Source: Pseudomonadota bacterium
Lineage (GTDB): Bacteria; Pseudomonadota; Alphaproteobacteria; Acetobacterales; Acetobacteraceae
Direction: 5' to 3'
Assembly: GCA_021780935.1 (NCBI GenBank)
Contig: JAJXXT010000116.1
Span: forward strand, 1-13,817
Length of the DNA stretch: 13,817 bases
Shown here: in pieces, positions 7,744-13,817 of the stretch
How the letters are laid out: each line of letters begins with the position of its first letter
How positions within the stretch are numbered: the first letter of the stretch is position 1
The notes under the pieces: generated by a model
Database searches by the model: none
Seen by the model: only the letters and a program-made list of their open reading frames with translations
What the model was told of the DNA's origin: nothing
Made by a program: the position numbers and the translations under genes

Positions 7744-8965
7744 CCAACGCGCAGTGACCCTCGGCCAGCGGGCGAAACGCCTGCTCGGCCGGGATCGTCG
7801 ACACCAGCTTGAACATGTCCCATTCCCCATGCGATTCGGCCGGCGTCTTGGTCTGCATGAGGTAGACCGGGTGCATGGTACGGCCGTCGGCGCGAATCAC
7901 ACCCTTGCCGAACAGCGGGTCCTCGGTCGGGATCACCTTCATCTCCGCCACCACGGCGCGGCCGTCCTCGGCAGCACCGAGCTGCTTAACCGCCTTCAGA
8001 TAGTGCAGTACGCCGGCATAGACCCCCGCCTGCATGTCGTTGGGCATGATGTGGCGGGGATGGCGCGCGGCAAAGCGCTTCGCAAACGCGCGCGAGCCCT
8101 CGTCATGATCCCAGTAGAACGGCATCACCGCCAGCACGCCTTGAGCGTTCGCCAGGCCGATCGGCTTGATCACATTGATATTGACGATCGGACCAGCAAA
8201 CTGCATGCGCCCCGCCAGCCCGAATTCGCGCGCCTGCTTCAGCGCCGTCACGGTATCGTCGCCGGCGTTCGCCAGCCCCAGCACATCCGCCCCCGACGCC
8301 TGCGCCTCGACCAGGTAGGTCGAGAAGTCCGTGGTGCCAAGCGGATGGCGCACCGAGCCAACGACGGTGCCGCCTGCCGCTCGCACCGCCTCGGCCGTGC
8401 TGCTCTCCAGAGCGGTGCCGAAGGCGTAGTCGGCAACGAAGAAGAACCATCTCTTGCCGCCATGGGCGACGACCGCGCGGCCGAGCGCGTGACCAGCCTC
8501 CCAGGTATCGTAGGTCCAATGGACCGTGTTGGGCGAGCATTTCTCCCCGGTGAGCGCCGCGGTGCCAGCGCCTGAACCGATGAAGACCTTGTTCTTCTGG
8601 CGCACCAGATCAGCCACCGCCAGAGCGATCGAGGAGTTCGGCACATCGGCGACAACGTCGACGCCATCCTGATCGAACCAGGCCCGCGCGATGGCCAGCC
8701 CGATATCCGGCTTGTTCTGGTGATCGCCGAAGACCACCTGCGCATTCACGCCATTCACCGGCCCGAAATCCTCGACCGCCATCTGCGCCGCAATCACAGA
8801 GCCCTGGCCCTGATAGTCGGCATAGACACCGGACAGATCATTCAGCACACCGATCTTGATCGGCTTCGTCTGAGCCATGCCGGCCGTGACGCCCGTCCAG
8901 CCAAGCATCAGCGCATAAGCCGCCAAAGCGACCCCAGTGCGCCGCCGCAATCCCATCCGTTTCAT
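7733..8965 (-). CDS. ABC transporter substrate-binding protein, branched-chain amino acid type (Peripla_BP_6)
   Basis: This is a 410-residue periplasmic binding protein, paralogous to the one at 3874-5100. The two share IGVLNDLSG, DHQNKPDIG, TALTG..CSPNT, TTDFS, QASGA.VLGLANAG, FGKG.IRADGR and KTPAES in the same order. The start is the ATG at 8963-8965 with a GGAGGGGG ribosome site. The signal peptide MKRMGLRRRTGVALAAYALM with cleavage after about GMA (residue 31) looks Sec-type. The frame stays open upstream across the divergent gap, which is not coding. Its last codons overlap the molybdenum-subunit gene tail to tail by 11 bp. It is divergent from a MarR regulator, which suggests local control. 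Known relatives include CouP of Rhodopseudomonas palustris, which binds p-coumarate and related phenylpropenoates. With a feruloyl-CoA-synthase-type operon next door, an aromatic acid ligand is a reasonable inference. Confidence 0.93.
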   Translation of the reverse strand: MKRMGLRRRTGVALAAYALMLGWTGVTAGMAQTKPIKIGVLNDLSGVYADYQGQGSVIAAQMAVEDFGPVNGVNAQVVFGDHQNKPDIGLAIARAWFDQDGVDVVADVPNSSIALAVADLVRQKNKVFIGSGAGTAALTGEKCSPNTVHWTYDTWEAGHALGRAVVAHGGKRWFFFVADYAFGTALESSTAEAVRAAGGTVVGSVRHPLGTTDFSTYLVEAQASGADVLGLANAGDDTVTALKQAREFGLAGRMQFAGPIVNINVIKPIGLANAQGVLAVMPFYWDHDEGSRAFAKRFAARHPRHIMPNDMQAGVYAGVLHYLKAVKQLGAAEDGRAVVAEMKVIPTEDPLFGKGVIRADGRTMHPVYLMQTKTPAESHGEWDMFKLVSTIPAEQAFRPLAEGHCALVKP

Positions 8966-9082
8966 CGCGCCCCCTCCATTGTTGTCGTTCCATCCTCGCA
9001 GCACGCTCCCGCGCCGCGCTTGCGCCATGGCCGACCTCACCTCTACAGTTGCGGCCGCCATGAACCCTTCATCCCACCGGCG
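8966..9082. promoter_or_regulatory. Divergent promoter region between binding protein and MarR regulator
   Basis: These 117 bp hold the 5' signals of two divergent genes. On the plus strand TTGCGC (9020-9025), 18 bp, TACAGT (9044-9049) is a weak sigma-70-like match upstream of the MarR ATG. The palindrome GCCATGGC (9024-9031) overlaps that -35 box. The half CATGGC (9026-9031) recurs inverted as GCCATG at 9057-9062, with a palindromic GCGGCCGC at 9051-9058 between. MarR proteins usually bind such dyads in their own promoter, so these are candidate operators, at low confidence given the base composition. Confidence 0.35.
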
Positions 9083-9556
9083 ATGAGCGACGTGTCGGCT
9101 CCGCCCTGCACGGCGAGTGACGGTGGCGCGATCGACATCGGACCGCTGCCTCAGCTCGTCGGCTATGCGCTGCGCCGTGCGCAGCTTGCCGTCTTCCAGG
9201 ACTTCTACGCCACCTTCGCCGAATTCGATATCCGGCCGACGCAGTTCTCGGTGCTCATCGTGCTGCGCCACAATCCGGGACGACGCCAATCGCAGATCGC
9301 CGATGCTCTCGGCATCAAGCGCGCCAATTTCGTTGCCTTGTTCGATAGCCTGAGAACGCGCGGTCTCGCCGAGCGGCGCCCGGCACCGGACGACCGGCGG
9401 GCGCACGCGCTCTACCTGACCGATGCTGGCGCGGCATTGCTCGACGATCTCGCCGCGCCGCTGGCGCGTCACGAGGGCCGTTTCATCGCCCGGGTGGGCG
9501 AGGCCGATATGCATCGTCTCCTCACCCTGCTGCATCGCATCACCGCCGCCGATTGA
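9083..9556 (+). CDS. MarR family transcriptional regulator
   Basis: This is a 157-residue winged-helix DNA-binding protein of the MarR family, normally a dimeric repressor released by a small aromatic ligand or its CoA ester. The helix-turn-helix lies at about residues 68-94 (QSQIADALGIKRANFVALFD), and the wing is DDRRAHALYLTDAG (103-116). Long helices at both ends would form the dimer interface. The ATG at 9083 is the first that gives a usual MarR length; the open frame further upstream is non-coding leader. It is divergent from a binding protein and convergent with the acyl-CoA operon, overlapping the thioesterase gene by 17 bp at their 3' ends. Regulators of hydroxycinnamate genes such as CouR and FerC are of this family and sense the CoA thioesters, so control of the neighbouring genes is plausible, but not shown by the sequence. 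Confidence 0.92.
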   Translation: MSDVSAPPCTASDGGAIDIGPLPQLVGYALRRAQLAVFQDFYATFAEFDIRPTQFSVLIVLRHNPGRRQSQIADALGIKRANFVALFDSLRTRGLAERRPAPDDRRAHALYLTDAGAALLDDLAAPLARHEGRFIARVGEADMHRLLTLLHRITAAD

Positions 9557-10004
9557 GCGCGCGCGGGACATCGACACCGAAACGCTCCATCAATTCCTCG
9601 GGAATCGGCACCGGCTTGATCGCCGTCGCATGGGACGCCGCGCGGGCGACCCAGACCCGTGTTTCCGTGCACTCGACGCAGAGCGCGTGGTCCTTGAGCA
9701 GCCGATGCTCGACATCGAAGCTCGTTCGTCCAAAGCGGGTGACGCGGCTCTCGATCGTAACCTCGTCGCCATAGGCACAGGGCACCAGGAAGCGCGCCCG
9801 CGTATCGACCATCGGAAAGCCGACGACGCCGTAATGCTCGAGCAGCTCGGGCTTCTTCATCCCGGACGCACGTGCGAAAAGTGCCGCCGTGGATGCATCG
9901 AAATAGGCGAAGAAACGTGGATAGAACACGATCCCTGCGGGATCGCAATCTCCCCACTCGACGCTGACGTGGCGTACATGGACGAGCATCGGCTGAACCT
10001 TCAT
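9540..10004 (-). CDS. Acyl-CoA thioesterase, 4-hydroxybenzoyl-CoA thioesterase-like hotdog protein
   Basis: This is a 154-residue single-domain hotdog-fold thioesterase, cytoplasmic, which would hydrolyse an acyl- or aroyl-CoA to the free acid. The block EWGDCDPAGIVFYPRF (residues 16-31) matches the active-site loop of Pseudomonas 4-hydroxybenzoyl-CoA thioesterase (FGDCDPAGIV). Asp21 corresponds to its catalytic Asp17. Length agrees with that family (about 140 residues). The ATG at 10002-10004 overlaps the thiolase stop as ATGA, indicating translational coupling; a Met six residues in is an alternative start. It is the last gene of the operon. The context suggests release of a benzoate-type acid (vanillate or 4-hydroxybenzoate) from the thiolase product, which is inference. 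Other 4HBT-like proteins act on short or branched acyl-CoAs, so the substrate remains open. Confidence 0.9.
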   Translation of the reverse strand: MKVQPMLVHVRHVSVEWGDCDPAGIVFYPRFFAYFDASTAALFARASGMKKPELLEHYGVVGFPMVDTRARFLVPCAYGDEVTIESRVTRFGRTSFDVEHRLLKDHALCVECTETRVWVARAASHATAIKPVPIPEELMERFGVDVPRALNRRR

Positions 10005-11257
10005 CGCGGGAACTCCGGATTTTCCACCAGCAACGCGATCCCCTGACCGCCCCCGATGCAGGCCGAGGCGATGCCCCGCCGAAGCCCCGCACGGCGCAGT
10101 TCGCGCGCCAGCGTCACCGCCAGGCGCACCCCCGTAGCGCCGAGCGGATGGCCGATCGCGATGGCGCCGCCATTGACGTTGAGCCGCGCCTCGTCGAGGC
10201 CAAGCTCACGGACGCAGGCAAGGACCTGGGCACCGAACGCCTCATTGATCTCGATCCGATCAATGTCGCCGAGCCCGAGCCCGGTGCGCGCGAGGAGCGC
10301 GCGGATGGCCGGCGCCGGTCCGATGCCCATGATCTCCGGGGCACAGCCGACGGCGACGCCGGCAACGAGCCGGGCAAGGGCCGGGCCGGAATGCCGGCGC
10401 AGAAACGCGCCGGAGCACACCAGCGCCGCAGCGGCACCATCCACCACGGCGGACGAATTGCCGCCCGTCTGTACGCCACCGAATGCAGGGCGGATGCGCG
10501 CCAGCGCCTCGACCGACGAGGGCCTGACATGCGTGTCCTCGGCCATCGGCGCCGTCCCGCGCGGCAGCGCGATGCCGCGTGGGCGCAACCCATCCACGGC
10601 AAACACTTCGTCGCCAACGGCGATGATCTCGGCCTCGAAGAAGCCTGCCTCGCGCGCGGCGAGCGCGCGCTGGAAGCTGCGCGCGGCATAGGCATCGACG
10701 TCCTCGCGGCGAATATCGTAGCGCCGGGCCAGGTTCTCCGCGGTGCCACCCATTGTGACATCGGCGGCGGGGTCGTGCAGCGCTTCCCAGAGGAAGTCCT
10801 TGAATTCGACCTGGCCCATGCGAAACCCGCCGCGATGGGTGTAGGCCGCCACCGGATTGCGGCTCATCGATTCGGTCCCGACGCAGAGCGCCAGATCGAC
10901 ATCGCGCTGAACGGTCTGATCCGCGCCCTGCATGATCGCCTCGATGCCAGTGCCGCACACGCGCTGCACCATCATCGCCGGCACCGCCTGCGGCACGCCG
11001 GCATAGAGCCCGACATGGCGCGGCAGCATGTAGGCATCGAAGCTGGCTTGCGCCATGTTGCCGGTGATGACGCTGCCGACCGCGTCGGCCGGCGCGCGCG
11101 CCCGCGCCAGCACCGCGCGCGCCGCCTTGATGGCGAGATCGGTCGGCGAGACCAGGGCGAAGGCTCCGTTATAGTCGACGAACGGCGTGCGCACGCCCTC
11201 GAGCAGCCACGCGTCCTCCCAGCGGGCGGCGACACCTTGCGGCGATGTATCGTTCAT
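10001..11257 (-). CDS. Thiolase family protein (acetyl-CoA acetyltransferase / beta-ketothiolase)
   Basis: This is a 418-residue thiolase that would cleave a 3-ketoacyl-CoA with CoA to acetyl-CoA and a shortened acyl-CoA, or run the reverse condensation. The catalytic set is complete: nucleophile Cys101 in QRVCGTGIEA, NEAFG at 338-342, His370 in GGAIAIGHPLGATG and the second Cys400 in ACIGGGQG. Length is typical. The ATG at 11255-11257 overlaps the stop of the ligase gene as ATGA, and its own stop overlaps the thioesterase start the same way. Lying directly after a feruloyl-CoA-synthase-type ligase, it fits the last step of beta-oxidative shortening of an arylpropenoyl-CoA (as proposed for Aat in Pseudomonas ferulate metabolism). 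A role in ordinary fatty acid oxidation cannot be excluded. Confidence 0.93.
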   Translation of the reverse strand: MNDTSPQGVAARWEDAWLLEGVRTPFVDYNGAFALVSPTDLAIKAARAVLARARAPADAVGSVITGNMAQASFDAYMLPRHVGLYAGVPQAVPAMMVQRVCGTGIEAIMQGADQTVQRDVDLALCVGTESMSRNPVAAYTHRGGFRMGQVEFKDFLWEALHDPAADVTMGGTAENLARRYDIRREDVDAYAARSFQRALAAREAGFFEAEIIAVGDEVFAVDGLRPRGIALPRGTAPMAEDTHVRPSSVEALARIRPAFGGVQTGGNSSAVVDGAAAALVCSGAFLRRHSGPALARLVAGVAVGCAPEIMGIGPAPAIRALLARTGLGLGDIDRIEINEAFGAQVLACVRELGLDEARLNVNGGAIAIGHPLGATGVRLAVTLARELRRAGLRRGIASACIGGGQGIALLVENPEFPR

Positions 11258-13107
11258 TGATGGCCCTCCACGATGATGACGTCCGCGGATGGCGGATCGG
11301 CATAGAGGGCGGCGACGTCCGCCGCCCGGTGATCCAGCATGGCGCGCTGATTGAGCGAGCCCTTGTCGGTGATCTCGCCGCGATCGAGCGACGGCGGCGT
11401 GGTCAGCAACAGTGCGCGCCGGACGCGGTTCGAGCTGCCGGTCGCGCGCCCGGCCTGTTCGGCGAGCGCGTCGGCAATGCGCGCCCGCACGCGGTGGTCG
11501 GCGAGGATTTCCGAATCCGGGGCGCTCGCGTCACGATCGGCCACCAGGGCGCGGCACGCGGCGACGTCGGGGAGTGCCAGAATCGCGACGTAATCGCGGT
11601 TCTCGCCAGCGACAACGACGTCGCGTACCAGCGGCGTGAGTGCGGTGATCAGCGCCGCGCGCAGCGGGCCGACACTCACCCATGTGCCGGTGGAGAGCTT
11701 GAAATCCTCCGAGATCCGCCCTTCGAAGCGGAAGCCCTTGAACGGCGCGGTCTCGTCCACGAAGGCCAGCGCATCGCCGAACTTGTAGAAGCCGAGCTCG
11801 TCGAAGGCCGCGCGCGTGCGCGCCTCGTCGCGCCAGTAGCCCGGGGTGATGTTCGGTCCACGGACGCGCCCCTCGAGCTTGCCCTGCACCGGCGCCAGCC
11901 GCAGTTCGACACCCGGGACCGGTAGCCCGACCATGCCGGAGGCCGCGTAGTCCTTGCTGCAGGCGAGTGCGAAGGGCGCCGTCTCGGTCGAGCCGAGCCC
12001 GGTGAGCATGACGATGCGCTCGCCGCAGGTTTGTACCGCCAGCGCGTCGAGCGAATCCCACACGGGCTGGGCAAGCCCGGCCCCGGCATAGAACATCATT
12101 CTGAGCCGGCTGAAGAAGGTCTCGCGCAGCGCCCGTTCGCGCCTGAGGTACGGCACCAGCTCCTCATAACCCTTGGGCACGTTGAAATAGACCGTCGGGG
12201 CGATCTCGCGCAGGTTGCGCACCGTCGCCTCGATCGCGCCCGGCATCGGGCGTCCGTCGTCGATGTAGAGCGTGCCGCCATTGTTGAGCACCAGGCCGAC
12301 ATTGTGGTTGCCGCCGAACGTGTGGTTCCAGGGCAGCCAGTCGACGATCACCGGCGGCTCGGCGACGAGGACGGGATAGGTCTCCACCAGCATCTGCTGG
12401 TTGCTGCAGAGCATGCGCTGCGTGTTGATGACGCCCTTCGGCAGCGCGGTCGAGCCCGAGGTGAAGAGGAATTTGGCGATCGTGTCTGGCCCCACCTTCG
12501 CCGCGGCAGCCGCGACGGCGCCGCTCGCGGTGCGGGCGAGGAGATCGGCGAAGGCGGTCATGCCCGGACGCGGATGCGCCGCGACGATCTCGCACCCCTC
12601 CGGCGCCGTGGCTGCGATCGCGGCGGCGAACGCGGCACCATCATCGGCGAAAATCAGGCCCGGGGTGAGCACGCCCATGATGTGGCGCAGCCGCGCATAG
12701 TCGGTCGCCACCAGGGAGTAGGCCGGCGAGATCGGCGCATAGGGCACGCCCACATGCATCGCGGCCAGCCCGAGCAGCGCATGAGCGATGGAGTTTCCCG
12801 AGAGGATGGCGATCGGCCGCTCCACCGACAGGTCACGATCGAGGATGGCCTGGCCGAGCGCGCGAACGGCCGCCAAGGTCTCTGCATAGGTGTAGATCTG
12901 CCACGCGCCGCTGGCCGCGCGTTCGGCGAGGAAGGCGCGCTCCGGCGTCACCCGCGCCCAATGTTCCAACCGTTCGGTGAGCCGGCGCGGGTAGTCGCCG
13001 AGTTGATCCACCGGCCGCACGAGCCAACCGCCGTCCCGCTGGCGTTCGCAACGGACTTGCCAGGTGCGCAGCGCGACGTCCCGCATCCGCATGGTCGTGT
13101 TTGGCAT
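11254..13107 (-). CDS. Feruloyl-CoA synthase-type acyl-CoA ligase (AMP-forming)
   Basis: This is a 617-residue ANL-superfamily ligase that would activate a carboxylic acid to its acyl-CoA using ATP. It resembles the feruloyl-CoA synthase branch more than fatty acyl ligases, with DWLPWNHTFGGNHNVGL (256-272), LYIDDGRPMPG (280-290) and EDFKLSTGTWVSVGPLR (467-483), all signatures of that branch. The P-loop is FTSGSTALPKGVINT (215-229), the A5 motif GLGSTETAP (370-378), YKFGDA replaces the usual Y-x-TGD (441-446), and the adenylation Lys is K582 in EITDKGSLNQR. Length fits the family. The ATG at 13105-13107 follows GGAGG at about 11 bp, in the 25-bp gap after the hydratase gene. Its stop overlaps the thiolase ATG. 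Ferulate, p-coumarate or another arylpropenoate is the inferred substrate; ring substitution cannot be read from sequence. Confidence 0.9.
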   Translation of the reverse strand: MPNTTMRMRDVALRTWQVRCERQRDGGWLVRPVDQLGDYPRRLTERLEHWARVTPERAFLAERAASGAWQIYTYAETLAAVRALGQAILDRDLSVERPIAILSGNSIAHALLGLAAMHVGVPYAPISPAYSLVATDYARLRHIMGVLTPGLIFADDGAAFAAAIAATAPEGCEIVAAHPRPGMTAFADLLARTASGAVAAAAAKVGPDTIAKFLFTSGSTALPKGVINTQRMLCSNQQMLVETYPVLVAEPPVIVDWLPWNHTFGGNHNVGLVLNNGGTLYIDDGRPMPGAIEATVRNLREIAPTVYFNVPKGYEELVPYLRRERALRETFFSRLRMMFYAGAGLAQPVWDSLDALAVQTCGERIVMLTGLGSTETAPFALACSKDYAASGMVGLPVPGVELRLAPVQGKLEGRVRGPNITPGYWRDEARTRAAFDELGFYKFGDALAFVDETAPFKGFRFEGRISEDFKLSTGTWVSVGPLRAALITALTPLVRDVVVAGENRDYVAILALPDVAACRALVADRDASAPDSEILADHRVRARIADALAEQAGRATGSSNRVRRALLLTTPPSLDRGEITDKGSLNQRAMLDHRAADVAALYADPPSADVIIVEGHQ

Positions 13108-13132
13108 TTTCCTGGAGCCTCCCGACCGCCGA

Positions 13133-13817
13133 TCAGGCGCGATGGACGACCTTGCCGGCGCGCTTGTCGAGAAAGGCGCGCAACCGGTCTTTCGCCTCGG
13201 GCGCAGACTGCGCCACCGCCGACATCAGCGCCTCGAGCAGCAGGCCGGTGGCCGGGTCCGCATCGGCGATGCGCGGCAGCGCCTCGATCAGAGCGAAATT
13301 GGTCAGCGGCGCATTCTCCGCGACGCGGCGGGCCAGTTCCATGCCCTTCGCCAGCCCCTCGCCGGCTTCTGCAAGATACTGCGAGAAGCCGAGCGAAACG
13401 CCCTCCTCGGCGCCGAAGGTGCGCCCGGTGAGCATCATGTCCATCATCCGCGCCACGCCGATCAGACGTGGCAGCCGCACCGAGCCGCCGCCGCCGACAA
13501 AGATGCCACGCGATCCTTCCGGCAGCGCGTAGAAGGCGCCGCGCTCGGCCACGCGCAGATGCGCGCTGGCCGCCAATTCCAAACCGCCGCCGACGACCGC
13601 GCCGTGCAACACGGCGATCACCGGCACGCCGCAATGCTCGATACGCTCGAAGGCGCGGTGCCAGAGCCGCGAATGCGCGAGGCCGGCGGCCGCGTCGCGC
13701 TCCTCAAGGTCGGACAGATCGAGCCCGGCGGAAAAATGGTCGCCCTCGCCATGCAGCACCACGGCCCGGACCGACGGCTGCAGATCGGTGAAGATGCGCT
13801 CCAGCCCGGCAATGCTC
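13133..13817 (-). CDS. Enoyl-CoA hydratase/crotonase family protein (partial, N-terminus off the right edge)
   Basis: The C-terminal 227 residues of a crotonase-fold protein are present; perhaps 35-40 N-terminal residues lie beyond the window. Such enzymes add water to trans-2-enoyl-CoAs. AVVLHGEGDHFSAGLDLSDL contains the CoA-binding/oxyanion loop with the adenine-side 'F-x-AG-x-DL' motif. VVGGGLELAASAHLRVAE provides the oxyanion Gly and the first catalytic Glu, and ALPEGSRGIFVGGGGS the second Glu, matching Glu144 and Glu164 of rat mitochondrial enoyl-CoA hydratase. The gene ends 25 bp before the ligase gene, so the two are almost certainly co-transcribed. The Pseudomonas hydroxycinnamoyl-CoA hydratase-lyase has Ser-Pro instead of the first Glu region, so retro-aldol cleavage to vanillin is less likely here than simple hydration; this is inference. 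A GTG at 13760-13762 is only an internal codon. Confidence 0.9.
   Translation of the reverse strand, partial: SIAGLERIFTDLQPSVRAVVLHGEGDHFSAGLDLSDLEERDAAAGLAHSRLWHRAFERIEHCGVPVIAVLHGAVVGGGLELAASAHLRVAERGAFYALPEGSRGIFVGGGGSVRLPRLIGVARMMDMMLTGRTFGAEEGVSLGFSQYLAEAGEGLAKGMELARRVAENAPLTNFALIEALPRIADADPATGLLLEALMSAVAQSAPEAKDRLRAFLDKRAGKVVHRA

Noticed and set aside
8966..9577. A longer N-terminus for the minus-strand binding protein
   Set aside because: It would run through the divergent gap and the MarR gene; the ATG at 8965 has a ribosome site and signal peptide.
12031..13431. A 466-codon plus-strand frame, and a similar 370-codon frame at 10148-11260
   Set aside because: Both mirror the ligase/hydratase and thiolase genes, which carry complete catalytic motifs on the minus strand.
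13133..13817. Hydroxycinnamoyl-CoA hydratase-lyase (vanillin-forming)
   Set aside because: The first catalytic site is GLELAAS as in ordinary hydratases, not the FSPLVA type, and no vanillin dehydrogenase is in the window.
1..13817. CRISPR arrays, tRNA/rRNA genes, insertion sequences, phage or toxin-antitoxin genes
   Set aside because: I saw no regularly spaced repeats, transposase motifs, tRNA-like folds or foreign-looking base composition; nearly all sequence is accounted for by metabolic and transport genes.

Overview
The window is a GC-rich (roughly two-thirds G+C by eye), gene-dense stretch of bacterial chromosome. It encodes several periplasmic solute-binding proteins, a molybdenum hydroxylase large subunit and aromatic/acyl-CoA catabolic enzymes. 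This style of gene content and codon use fits an alphaproteobacterium (Hyphomicrobiales or Rhodospirillales-like), but no rRNA or marker gene fixes the lineage, so the placement is inference.

Left part (1-2039, minus strand): two tandem, clearly paralogous peptide/nickel-type (SBP_bac_5) solute-binding proteins; the second runs off the left edge. They are divergent from a plus-strand pair (2175-3793): a GtrA-family membrane protein whose stop codon overlaps the GTG start of an MFS exporter.

Middle (3874-8965): a plus-strand branched-chain-amino-acid-type (Peripla_BP_6) binding protein, then a 282-bp gap holding a perfect 11-bp hairpin, then a 786-residue xanthine dehydrogenase/CoxL-family molybdopterin subunit without its usual FeS and FAD partner genes. 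A second, paralogous Peripla_BP_6 protein lies convergently on the minus strand and overlaps the end of the molybdenum gene by 11 bp. No ABC permease or ATPase gene lies in the window, although four binding proteins do.

Right part (9083-13817): a MarR-family regulator sits divergently from the second binding protein. It faces, tail to tail, a tight minus-strand operon: enoyl-CoA hydratase (5' end beyond the window) > feruloyl-CoA synthase-type acyl-CoA ligase > thiolase > 4-hydroxybenzoyl-CoA thioesterase-like hotdog protein. The last three genes are joined by ATGA stop/start overlaps. The most economical reading is a CoA-dependent route for shortening the side chain of hydroxycinnamates (ferulate, p-coumarate) or similar arylpropenoates. 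In it the ligase activates the acid, the hydratase and an unseen dehydrogenase oxidise the side chain, the thiolase releases acetyl-CoA, and the thioesterase frees the aromatic acid. The neighbouring binding protein and MarR regulator could serve uptake and sensing of the same compounds, as CouP and CouR do in Rhodopseudomonas palustris.

I see no tRNA, rRNA, CRISPR array, insertion sequence, phage gene or attachment site. There is no intergenic stretch above 300 bp. Nothing here is a clearly new system; the most unusual points are the four ABC-less binding proteins, the orphan molybdenum subunit and the ligase/hydratase/thiolase/thioesterase combination.
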